A stretch of 51,014 nt of DNA from Myxococcales bacterium. Lineage in GTDB: Bacteria; Myxococcota_A; Polyangia; Polyangiales; Polyangiaceae. The notes under the pieces are model-generated. The model was given only the letters and a program-made list of their open reading frames with translations. It ran no database searches and was not told where the DNA came from. Shown here piece by piece: positions 8,295 through 15,587 of this stretch. The stretch's first letter is position 1. Each line of letters begins with the position of its first letter. A program made the position numbers and the translations under genes. Location: contig JAAFHV010000031.1 in assembly GCA_013297655.1 (NCBI GenBank), forward strand, positions 1 through 51,014, in the 5' to 3' direction.

Positions 8295-9197
8295 ATGCGC
8301 GACGACCTCTCCGGGCTCCGGGCCTTCCTTTGTGTGGCCGAAAAGCGCAGCTTCAGGGCGGCGGCGGCCGAGCTGGGGGTCACGCCGTCGGCGGTGAGTC
8401 AGATCGTTCGTGCGCTCGAGGAGCGCGTCGGCGTGCGTCTGCTCCAACGAACCACGCGCAACGTCGGATTGACCGAGGCGGGCGAGCACTTCATCGCGCA
8501 GCTCAGGCCCGCGTTCGACGGCATCAACGTCGCGTTCGAGTCGCTCACGGCCATGAACGGCCGCCCGTCGGGTGTCTTGCGCCTCACCATGCTGCGAAGC
8601 GGCTACGCCGACGTCATCAAGCCAAAGCTCGCCGCCTTTCTCGCCGCGTACCCCGACATTCGAATCGACATCTCTCTCGAAGAGGCGCTCACGAACATCG
8701 TCGCGGAGGGCTTCGACGCGGGGATACGCCTCGGCCAAAGCCTCGATGTCGAGATGATTGCCGTGCGCGTCAGCCCGGACCAGCGCCTCGTCGTCGTCGG
8801 CTCACGCGATTACTTCGCGCGCCGAGGCAAGCCTACGCATCCACGCGAGCTCCACGCCCACGAGTGCATCGGTCTGCGCATGTCGACCGGCGCGGTCGCC
8901 CGCTGGAGGTTCCTCGAGAACGACAAGGAGCTCGAGCTCACCGTCGCCGGCCGCGTCGTGACCAACGACGGATCGGTGTTGGTCGACGCCGCCGTCGAGG
9001 GCGTCGGGCTCGCGTACGTCTTCGAAGACATGGTGAGCGCGCTCGTCTCCGAGAAGCGACTCGTGCGGGTGCTCGACAAGTTTTGCCCGCACATCCCGGG
9101 CTATTTTCTCTACTACCCGAGCCGGCTCAACCTCGCCCCTAAGCTGCAGGTGTTGATCGACTTTCTAAAAAAGGGTGGTGGGCGCGGCCGAAAGTAG
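8295..9197 (+). CDS. LysR family transcriptional regulator
   Basis: A 300-residue protein of standard LysR length. The N-terminal winged helix-turn-helix is clear (LSGLRAFLCVAEKRSFRAAA, then ELGVTPSAVSQIVRALEERVG), followed by 'RLLQRTTRNVGLTEAGEHF'. The C-terminal two-lobed effector domain starts with 'GRPSGVLRLTM' and shows the CrgA/DhT-type pattern 'FDAGIRLG'. It is divergent from the NTF2-like/SDR pair and most probably regulates it. The gene ends exactly at the junction with a short repeat of methyltransferase sequence (9198 onward). Confidence 0.92.
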   Translation: MRDDLSGLRAFLCVAEKRSFRAAAAELGVTPSAVSQIVRALEERVGVRLLQRTTRNVGLTEAGEHFIAQLRPAFDGINVAFESLTAMNGRPSGVLRLTMLRSGYADVIKPKLAAFLAAYPDIRIDISLEEALTNIVAEGFDAGIRLGQSLDVEMIAVRVSPDQRLVVVGSRDYFARRGKPTHPRELHAHECIGLRMSTGAVARWRFLENDKELELTVAGRVVTNDGSVLVDAAVEGVGLAYVFEDMVSALVSEKRLVRVLDKFCPHIPGYFLYYPSRLNLAPKLQVLIDFLKKGGGRGRK

Positions 9198-9242
9198 CAC
9201 CGGCTGCGAGGTGCTCGCCCAAGACTTCCTCGCCTCGACTTG
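9198..9242 (+). repeat. 45-bp partial copy of the methyltransferase gene
   Basis: Bases 9198-9242 match 6654-6699 inside the methyltransferase gene, in the same orientation, with one substitution (position 9219 C instead of G) and one single-base deletion near 9234. In the intact gene this stretch encodes TGCEVLAQDFLALDL. Here it starts directly after the LysR stop codon and is followed by unrelated sequence. It is a remnant of a second copy or of a recombination event; the two copies flank the SDR/NTF2/LysR block as direct repeats. Confidence 0.8.
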
Positions 9243-9247
9243 GCACC

Positions 9248-9440
9248 CGGATCTTCGTGGAGACGGTGCTTGGGTTCTACCGCGAACGAGGTGGTGGGCC
9301 TCCACGCGGCCCGAGCGGAGCGGTGGTTGCGGTTCAGCGCACGTCTTCCGATCCGAAGCTGAACCCGCACGTACGCGGTGTTCCTCGACGGCGCCTATCG
9401 GGACAAGGGCAACGAGCTCGACTTCCACCTTCGTGCCTTC
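9248..9440 (+). mobile_element. Frameshifted remnant of an IS91-type transposase
   Basis: In one frame the sequence reads 'RIFVETVLGFYRERGG' and then 'GAVVAVQRTSSDPKLNPHV'; after a one-base shift near 9370 it continues 'AVFLDGAYRDKGNELDFH'. The combination VxVQR...LNPHxH...LDGxY...FH is the conserved core of IS91/Y2-type transposases found in myxobacteria and proteobacteria. Only about 65 residues remain, with no start, no catalytic tyrosines and no element ends, so it is a dead fragment. Identification rests on motif memory, not on a search. Confidence 0.6.
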
Positions 9441-9450
9441 GTGGGCTCGA

Positions 9451-10011
9451 TTAGAGATTGCCCGGCAAAAAGTACTTTCGATACCGGGCGACGGTCGGTC
9501 CCGCGACCATGAAGAGCCCATCGCCGCGATAGTGGATTGTCTTCGGAAACTTGGGGGCCTTCGCGACGTTGGCGGCGACGACCTCGAAGACGAAGAGGCT
9601 GTACTTCCGGATCAGGCTCGTATCGACGAGGCGGCAATCGAAGCTCGCGTGGCACTCCGCGATACGCGGAGCGGAGACATGCTCGCCGAACACCGCGGTC
9701 AGCCCGAGCTCGGCAAACTTGTCCACGTCGCGCCCGGAGCAGTTGCCAATCCTCACGACCGTGCTCGCCATCGCGACGGTGGGGAGATTGATCACGCACT
9801 CTTTGCTCTTCCGGATCATCTCGTAGCTATGATTTCGATCCCACACGAAACAGCCCACGAGCGAGGGCTCTTGGCCCATGATCATGTGCCAGCCCGCGGT
9901 CATCACGTTGAGCTTGCCCTCGTGAGCAGAGCTCAGCAGCACGATCGGACCCGGCTCGAGGAACCTCCGCACGTCCGCGACGGGGAACGGCTTTTTCGCT
10001 GATATCTTCAT
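9451..10011 (-). CDS. Flavin reductase family protein
   Basis: A 186-residue protein beginning MKISAKKPFPVADVRRFLEP. It shows the FMN-binding split-barrel pattern of the flavoredoxin/flavin reductase-like group: 'GPIVLLSSAHEGKLNVMTAGW', 'PSLVGCFVWDRNHSYEMI', 'ECVINLPT' and 'RIAECHASFDCRLVDT'. Members bind FMN and shuttle electrons or reduce flavin for partner monooxygenases. The start ATG at 10011 is chosen because residues further upstream are not protein-like. Its 3' end lies in the region scarred by transposase debris. It is probably cytoplasmic; the partner is unknown. Confidence 0.85.
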   Translation of the reverse strand: MKISAKKPFPVADVRRFLEPGPIVLLSSAHEGKLNVMTAGWHMIMGQEPSLVGCFVWDRNHSYEMIRKSKECVINLPTVAMASTVVRIGNCSGRDVDKFAELGLTAVFGEHVSAPRIAECHASFDCRLVDTSLIRKYSLFVFEVVAANVAKAPKFPKTIHYRGDGLFMVAGPTVARYRKYFLPGNL

Positions 10012-10061
10012 CGCGCGAACATACACGTCGCGCGGCGAGTCACGTCGCGCGCGCTCGTTTG

Positions 10062-10330
10062 CTAACGATCGACGGGGGGGACGACGGGGTCGAATCGAAG
10101 CGAGACCGAGCCCGCGGCATCGTCGAGGTCGTAACGAATCGTGCCCGCCGCCGAGCTCGTAGCGGGGATGGAGCGCGAGCGCGCCTCGGAACGCGCGACT
10201 TTGCGCGAGCTCGCGCGTGGCCACCGCGAGTCGGTCACCGAGGTCCTCCGCGAAGAGGGGCAGATCGTAGGGCTCGACCGCGATCGACAAGAGCTCGAGC
10301 CCTCCGCGTGCCGCCCACGCCGCGGTTCGT
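10062..10330 (-). pseudogene. Frameshifted gene remnant
   Basis: On the minus strand one frame reads 'GLELLSIAVEPYDLPLFA', 'GDRLAVATRELAQSRAFRGA' and 'LALHPRYELGGG', then loses sense. The adjacent frame continues 'GTIRYDLDDAAGSVSLRFDP' and stops at 10062. A single extra G near 10141-10146 would explain the switch. Upstream, no start codon or protein-like N-terminus joins it; only 'VALTNRGVGG' in the third frame is suggestive. So at least one frameshift, and probably N-terminal loss, has hit a small gene that once preceded the flavin reductase by 50 bp. Family not recognised. Confidence 0.45.
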
Positions 10331-10507
10331 GAGCGCCACTTGCGCCTCGCCGCGCCATCAATCGGTAACCCTGCTTCCGATGCACACGCAGGAGACGCGC
10401 CGTCGCGCCGTAACGAGGAGAGAGGACGGTGGCACGGTCGCGCGCAGGTACCATCGACGAGGCGCCCACGACGGTCCTGCGCCCGCCACGGCTCTCCTCC
10501 GCGCCCC

Positions 10508-11503
10508 TCAATCCCTCCCCGCGTCCGCCACCTCGTCCCCCACGCCATTCACCGGCATCGCCACGAAATGCCGCCCCGCCGGCGGGCCGACGAGGAACAA
10601 CAAAAACGGGCTCTTCGTGCGGTAAAACGCGTCGATTGGCACTCGCGGCTCGGAGTGCTGGTGAATCTCCTCCAGCGTCTCGCGGTGCCCTCCCGCGCTC
10701 AACGAAGCAAACCTGTAATCTGCAGGCAACGGATACGACGTGGCAGGCACGTTCGCGAACTGGGGCACCGCTTCGTCGAGCTCGTAGCTGGCGCGCGAGT
10801 CGCGGCCGGTGAAATCGCGAAAGTCGAAGTCTACGTGATTCACACACCCCGGCTCTATGGCGCGACCCTCCTCGAGCTCGATCCGCGGGCCCGCCGCGCC
10901 GTCGTCGCGCAAAACGGCGATCGTGCCAGCCTTCGCGAACCCGCTCGCAGCGCCCCCGTCCGCCACGCCGAGCACCGGTACACGCAGCACGTCGGCAGCA
11001 GCAAAACAGTCGCCCGCAGGCGCGCTCCCACACGCGAGCTGACGACAGCTCGCCGTCGCGATCGTGGGGTTGTCCTTCGCGTTCTGCCCAATCTTCAAGA
11101 CGAGCACATGGCTGCCCGCGAGCACGTTCGTCGGCGCGATGCGCACCGCCGACGCGACGTCGACCCCCGCCAGGTTGGAGCGCGGCATGATGCTCGTCGG
11201 CACCGGCGGCTCGAAGCTGCGGCTCGATCCGTCGTCCGCAGCAGGACAAAGCCGCACCGCGCCGAGACTCGCGCTCGCGTTCACGAGCACCACCGCAGGA
11301 CGCACGTCCGGCGCCGGCTTGCGAGCACAAGGCTCCATCGGCGCCGAGCCGTCGGCGTAAGGCGCGACCCCCGTCACGATGGGCGTCGCATCCGCTTCTC
11401 GATTGTCGACCGCAGGCGGACCAATCGAGCCGCTCATGTTCGAGCACGCGGCGACCACGAGCGGGACGAGACATGCGGAACAAGCGAGCCACGATGCGCG
11501 CAT
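10508..11503 (-). CDS. Lipoprotein, tandem paralogue family (copy 3 of 3)
   Basis: A 331-residue lipoprotein with signal sequence and lipobox ending at Cys20 (PLVVAAC), a short Asp/Ala-rich linker, then a domain shared with the two genes upstream. Shared pieces are 'VVLVNASASLGAVRLCP', 'IMPRSNLAGVDVASAVRI', 'HVLVLKIGQNAKDNPTIA' with a following Cys-rich segment (SCRQLACGS...GDCF), 'LEEIHQHSEP' and a C-terminal 'FVAMPV'. The domain looks beta-rich and is held by several conserved cysteines. Function unknown; probably surface or periplasmic. It is the most diverged copy. The gene is separated from its upstream paralogue by 177 bp that contain a pentanucleotide repeat. Confidence 0.75.
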   Translation of the reverse strand: MRASWLACSACLVPLVVAACSNMSGSIGPPAVDNREADATPIVTGVAPYADGSAPMEPCARKPAPDVRPAVVLVNASASLGAVRLCPAADDGSSRSFEPPVPTSIMPRSNLAGVDVASAVRIAPTNVLAGSHVLVLKIGQNAKDNPTIATASCRQLACGSAPAGDCFAAADVLRVPVLGVADGGAASGFAKAGTIAVLRDDGAAGPRIELEEGRAIEPGCVNHVDFDFRDFTGRDSRASYELDEAVPQFANVPATSYPLPADYRFASLSAGGHRETLEEIHQHSEPRVPIDAFYRTKSPFLLFLVGPPAGRHFVAMPVNGVGDEVADAGRD

Positions 11504-11640
11504 GACGAGCCTTTCGGACGAGGGGTCCGTTCATTGTTGCACGCTTCACGCAGCACTTTCCCGTGTTCTCAGGGGCGCTTGCTAAACGGCACGAACGACA
11601 CGAAGCGCGGCGCTGCGAAGCGCTCGCGAGACGAGACGAG

Positions 11641-11672
11641 ACCAGACCAGACCAGACCAGACCAGACCAGAC
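11641..11672. repeat. Pentanucleotide microsatellite (ACCAG)n
   Basis: Six and a half uninterrupted copies of ACCAG, preceded by two copies of the related ACGAG. It lies in the 177-bp gap between two lipoprotein paralogues, just past the stop of the upstream one (11681, minus strand) and upstream of the start of the downstream one (11503). It can vary in copy number by slippage and could alter spacing in the leader of the downstream lipoprotein. Confidence 0.9.
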
Positions 11673-11680
11673 GCCTGCCG

Positions 11681-12793
11681 CTACCTCGCGTCGGTGCCCG
11701 CGTCGGTCGCGTTCGGATCTCGCTCGTCGGCCGGGCTCGTGAACGGCACCGCGACCAGCTTCAGCCTGCGCGCGTCGTCCGCCGGGGCAGCCTCGTTGCC
11801 GAGGAGAAAGAGACCCATCACCGAGCGCGTCGCGTAAAACGCCGAGATGTCCGTCGCCGGCTCCGACACGCGGTGAACCTCGGCGAGAGACACCGTCAAT
11901 CCACCCACCGTGAACGAGCTCGAGTCGAACGAAGACGACGCATAAGGCAGCCTGACGAGCGTGTTCTTCGCCACGCCTAGTGAGCCGGCGTCGCCCCCGC
12001 CGTCGCCGAGCCCCCCGTCGCCGAGCCCCCCGTCGCCTGCCCCCGTCGCGAAGCCCGTGTCGTAGGTGAGGTTCGCGGACGAGGTCGAGAAGTTGTCGTA
12101 CGCGAGGGTGAGCTCGTTCGCCCGCGACGGCACGACACCCGGCATGTCGAGCACGTCGAACACGAGGCCCTGGCCTTGGTCGCGCAGCACGAGAACATGA
12201 CCGGCGCTGAACGCTCCCGCGAACGGAGCACCATTTTTTACCGTAGAGACGCGCCGCACGCGGTCTTTGCCAAAGCAGTTGCCGCCACCCGTGCAGGCGA
12301 GCTCGCGGCAAGAGCCGGTCAAGATCGAGGGGTTGTCCTTCGACCCCTGGTCGATCGCGAGGACGAGCACCGAAGAGGCGCCCGCGACTTGGCTCGCCGC
12401 GCTCGGATCGAGGCGCACCGCGCCGTTCACGTCGACGCCGGGCAGGCTGGAGCTAGGCATGCGCGTGAGCGGAAACGGCTTCTCGAACGACGCGCTCGTG
12501 AGCTCCGCGCTCGTGGGATCGCCGTCGTTGCAGATGCGAAACGCAGGGAACGTTCGGCTCGCGTTCACGATGACCAGCGCGCTACCACGCACGTCGTCGC
12601 TCGGAGGAAGACCAATCGCGCCAGCGTCGGCCTTGGGCTCGGGGCTAGGAGCCGCGCGCCCCGAGTCGCTCGTGGTGCCGGGCGCACTCTCGAAGCTGGT
12701 CGAATCGCTCGTCGCGCTGCAGGCGAGCGCGGACACGAGCAAGCTCGACGTGAGGAGCGCGAGAGGCCCGATGCTGCGGATGGTGATGCTCAT
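11681..12793 (-). CDS. Lipoprotein, tandem paralogue family (copy 2 of 3)
   Basis: A 370-residue lipoprotein; start at ATG 12793 (MSITIRSIGPLALL) with lipobox Cys25 (SALAC). It shares with its neighbours 'VIVNASRTFPAFRICNDG', 'RMPSSSLPGVDVNGAVRL', 'VLVLAIDQGSKDNPSILTG' followed by 'SCRELACTGGGNCFGKDRV', 'HVLVLRD', 'EVHRVSEPATDISAFYATRS' and 'LKLVAVPF'. An in-frame low-complexity insertion of repeated GDGGL units (around 11990-12045) is absent from the other copies. Cysteines are conserved between copies, suggesting disulfides and an exported location. Function unknown. Confidence 0.75.
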   Translation of the reverse strand: MSITIRSIGPLALLTSSLLVSALACSATSDSTSFESAPGTTSDSGRAAPSPEPKADAGAIGLPPSDDVRGSALVIVNASRTFPAFRICNDGDPTSAELTSASFEKPFPLTRMPSSSLPGVDVNGAVRLDPSAASQVAGASSVLVLAIDQGSKDNPSILTGSCRELACTGGGNCFGKDRVRRVSTVKNGAPFAGAFSAGHVLVLRDQGQGLVFDVLDMPGVVPSRANELTLAYDNFSTSSANLTYDTGFATGAGDGGLGDGGLGDGGGDAGSLGVAKNTLVRLPYASSSFDSSSFTVGGLTVSLAEVHRVSEPATDISAFYATRSVMGLFLLGNEAAPADDARRLKLVAVPFTSPADERDPNATDAGTDAR

Positions 12794-12830
12794 GAGTTGG
12801 CCCTTCGTACCGGACGATAGCGTCTCGTGG

Positions 12831-13898
12831 TCAGTCTGCGGAAGCGTCGGCGGCGCCACCATCGGGCTTGACCGTAGGCGACACCGGCACCGCCAAGAAG
12901 CGCAAGCCGCGCCCGACCCCGCCGTCTCCCGCGTCTGCGCCGGCGCCGCTGAGGCCCACCAAGATGAGCGCGAACGAGCCGGGCGAAGCGTAGAAGCTGT
13001 CGATCGCGGCGCGCGGGTTCGAGGCTTGGTGGATGTCGATCAGCGACGCGGTGGTCTGCCCAGCGGTGAAGCGCGAGCCCGCGTAGTCGCCCGCGACGGT
13101 GAGCAGCGTCGAAGTCTCCTCGCTGATGGGGACCGCCCCCCCGTCGCCGCGCCGAAACGTCACGTTCCCCTTGTATTCCGAGATGTTACGATACTCGACG
13201 CGCAGGGTCCCGTCGCTCACGCTGGGCGTGTTCGCGATCGGGATCACCTCGAAGTGGAGGTCGCCGGGCACGTCTTCGCGAAGCGCGAGGATCTTGCCCG
13301 TGCTCGCGAAGGCGCCGAACGCGGGGGTTCCGTTCGTGTTGCGCACGGGCACCGACTCGATCTTGCCCGCGCCGATGCAGCCGGTGCCGGTCGTGCACGA
13401 GAGCGTGCGGCAGTTGCCGTTGACGAGCGACTCGTAGCCCTTGGTTTGCTCGTCGACGCGGAGCACGAGCACACGATCCTGGCCCGTGTAATCGGCCTGC
13501 GGCTCGATCTGCGCGGCGCCGTTGACGTCGACCCCCGCGAGGCTCGACTGCGGCATCAGCGTGGTGGGCTGCGGCGCCCCATAGCTCTGGCTCGAGGTGC
13601 CGTCGGTGGTGGGGCACACCCGAAACGCAGGGAACGTACGCGTCGCGTTTACGAGGAGCAGGCCCGAAGCGAGCCCGCGCGCTTCGCCGTTCGGCGCCGT
13701 GGGCACGAGGTCCGACGGGCGCCCGCCATCTGCAGTCGCGCCGGAGCCGGCACCATCCTGGGACCCCGTCGTCTCCGGATCGCTGAACGAATCGCTTAGC
13801 CCCTGCGAGCTCACCCCGCAGTGAACCGACGCGAGCGCCGCCACGAGGCCCGAAGCGACGAAGACGAGGCGAAACGAAGACGACGTGGAGAGGTTCAT
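12831..13898 (-). CDS. Lipoprotein, tandem paralogue family (copy 1 of 3)
   Basis: A 355-residue exported protein: signal MNLSTSSSFRLVFVASGLVA ending near Cys27 (ASVHC, a weak lipobox), then an Asp/Gly/Thr-rich linker. The conserved domain reads 'LLLVNATRTFPAFRVCP', 'LMPQSSLAGVDVNGAAQIEP', 'VLVLRVDEQTKGYESLVNG' with 'CRTLSCTTGTGCIGAGKI', 'GKILALRED', 'LIDIHQASNPRAAIDSFY' and 'LRFLAVPV'. It precedes copy 2 by 37 bp, so the first two at least are likely co-transcribed. It faces the Ser/Thr kinase operon across a roughly 270-bp divergent region. Function unknown. Confidence 0.75.
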   Translation of the reverse strand: MNLSTSSSFRLVFVASGLVAALASVHCGVSSQGLSDSFSDPETTGSQDGAGSGATADGGRPSDLVPTAPNGEARGLASGLLLVNATRTFPAFRVCPTTDGTSSQSYGAPQPTTLMPQSSLAGVDVNGAAQIEPQADYTGQDRVLVLRVDEQTKGYESLVNGNCRTLSCTTGTGCIGAGKIESVPVRNTNGTPAFGAFASTGKILALREDVPGDLHFEVIPIANTPSVSDGTLRVEYRNISEYKGNVTFRRGDGGAVPISEETSTLLTVAGDYAGSRFTAGQTTASLIDIHQASNPRAAIDSFYASPGSFALILVGLSGAGADAGDGGVGRGLRFLAVPVSPTVKPDGGAADASAD

Positions 13899-14036
13899 GG
13901 TGCTCCTGCGCGCCAGCGGCGCTCGAATCTTCCTTAAGCATGCTCCATGCCGCCGACCCGTGAGGAGAAACCTGCGGGATCTCCCCTCCCCGGGCCGCCT
14001 TTGCCCCAGGGCGACAGGCTGATCCGACCTTTCGGT

Positions 14037-14052
14037 GTGCCAATTGGCACAG
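14037..14052. promoter_or_regulatory. Perfect 16-bp palindrome in divergent intergenic region
   Basis: The sequence TGTGCCAATTGGCACA is its own reverse complement and sits between the divergent lipoprotein (13898) and kinase (14169) genes, about 115-130 bp upstream of the kinase start. A perfect 16-mer palindrome is a plausible operator for a homodimeric regulator. It contains TGGCAC, as in the -24 element of sigma-54 promoters, but the -12 GC element is missing at the right distance. Confidence 0.4.
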
Positions 14053-14168
14053 CCTCTCGATCTCTCGGCGGAGACGCGCTACGCCCGGGCAAAGAAGTTG
14101 CACCCGTTGGATGGGTCACGCATTCTCTCAAGAGACTCCGAGGCCCCCCTTTGCAGCCCGAAGCCGGC

Positions 14169-15587
14169 ATGATGGTCACCCCGAACGTTCGGCTCACCCG
14201 CCCTCTCAACGAGGGTGGGATGGGAGCGGTGTGGGTCGCCGATCACCTCGCGTTGCGTACGCAGGTCGTCGTGAAGTTCATCACCGGCGACCTCGTGAAG
14301 AACCCGGACGCCCTCGCGCGCTTCGAACGTGAAGCGGCCGCGGCCTCGCAAGTGAAGAGCCCCCACGTCGTCCAGACCTTCGACCACGGCTTCACCGGCG
14401 ACGGCATCCCGTACATCGTGATGGAGCTGCTCGAAGGCGACGAGCTCGGCGACTACCTCGAGAAGCACGGCACGATGGCGCCGGCACAAGTGGTCTCCCT
14501 CGTTTCGCAGCTCGGGCGCGCCCTCGACAAGGCCCACGCGAAGGGGATCGTTCACCGCGATATCAAGCCGAACAACATCTTCCTCACCGAGGGAGAAGGC
14601 GGCGAGTTCTTCGTCAAGCTCCTTGACTTCGGCATCGCCAAAGGTGTCGACATGCCGCGCATCGACAGCGCGACCCGCACCGGCGCGGTCATGGGGTCGC
14701 CCTTCTATATGAGCCCGGAGCAAATCGTCGGCGCGAAGGAGATAGGCCCGCGCTCGGATCTTTGGGCGGTCGGCGTGGTCGCGTTCGAGGCCCTCACCGG
14801 CTCGCGGCCGTTCGAGGCGGAGACCATGGGCGCGCTCGCGATCCAGATCCACGGGGGCGTGCTCCCGAAGCCCTCGTCGAAGCTCACGTCGCTCCCGGAG
14901 GCGGTCGACACCTGGTTCGAACGAGCCTGCGCGCGCGAGCCGGCGGCCCGCTTCGGCACCGCGCGTGAGCTCTCGGACGCCCTCGGTCGTGCGCTCGCGG
15001 TGGCTTCGACGATGCCGCCCACGTCGTCCACCGGGCCGCGCAAGGTGCCGCTCTCGAGCAACGAGATGCTCGCGAAGACCACCGAGGCACCGCCGCCTTC
15101 GTTCGGACCGGGGATGCCGTCCACCTCCGCCGCGGCCACCTCGGCGTCCTCCGAGAACGAGAGCTCCACCCACGGGATGGCGTCGACCACGTCGGTCTCG
15201 CCGCAAAAATCGAAGACCGGCGCCTACGTTGGTCTCGGCGTCGCGGCGGTCGTCGCGGTCGCGATCGCGTTCTTCGCGTTCGGCCGCGGCGGCACGAGCA
15301 CCACGACCACCCCTCCCGCGCCCACCACCGCGCCTTCTGGCACCACCGCTCCCGCGCCCTCCACCGCCGCGCACCCGACCACGACGGCTCCCGAGTCGAG
15401 CGCGGTGGGCCTCGTCCCCCTCCCCACGTCGCATCCCTCGGTCGCCCCCGCGAGCAGCGGTCACGGTCCGAAGAACGTCGCGGGCACGACGGGGACGGGC
15501 AAGTCGCACACCACGCCCACGCCTTCCGCGAGCACCGCACCCGTAACGCCTCATCCTAGTGCCACTTCCAATGACCCGATTTATTAG
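14169..15587 (+). CDS. Serine/threonine protein kinase with C-terminal membrane anchor
   Basis: A 472-residue Hanks-type kinase. Glycine loop 'NEGGMGAV' at residues 14-21, catalytic Lys36, 'HRDIKPNN' with Asp131, DFG Asp153, then 'GSPFYMSPEQ' and 'DLWAVGVVAFEALTG'. A Ser/Thr/Pro linker leads to one membrane helix (residues about 352-372, YVGLGVAAVVAVAIAFFAFG) and a Thr/Pro/Ala-rich tail outside. It phosphorylates cytoplasmic proteins; the signal is unknown. ATG 14169 is the conservative start; TTG 14151 (LQPEAG) is in frame, has a better-spaced GAGG and would restore the usual leader of this kinase group. Its stop overlaps the next gene by 17 bp. Confidence 0.9.
   Translation: MMVTPNVRLTRPLNEGGMGAVWVADHLALRTQVVVKFITGDLVKNPDALARFEREAAAASQVKSPHVVQTFDHGFTGDGIPYIVMELLEGDELGDYLEKHGTMAPAQVVSLVSQLGRALDKAHAKGIVHRDIKPNNIFLTEGEGGEFFVKLLDFGIAKGVDMPRIDSATRTGAVMGSPFYMSPEQIVGAKEIGPRSDLWAVGVVAFEALTGSRPFEAETMGALAIQIHGGVLPKPSSKLTSLPEAVDTWFERACAREPAARFGTARELSDALGRALAVASTMPPTSSTGPRKVPLSSNEMLAKTTEAPPPSFGPGMPSTSAAATSASSENESSTHGMASTTSVSPQKSKTGAYVGLGVAAVVAVAIAFFAFGRGGTSTTTTPPAPTTAPSGTTAPAPSTAAHPTTTAPESSAVGLVPLPTSHPSVAPASSGHGPKNVAGTTGTGKSHTTPTPSASTAPVTPHPSATSNDPIY

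Noticed and set aside
10062-12311. A 749-codon minus-strand frame
   Set aside because: Most of it is out-of-frame reading of two lipoprotein genes; only the last part (10062-10145) looks protein-like and is kept as part of the pseudogene.
14046-14060. Possible sigma-54 promoter (TGGCAC)
   Set aside because: The -12 TTGC element is absent at the required distance; the TGGCAC is simply half of the palindrome.
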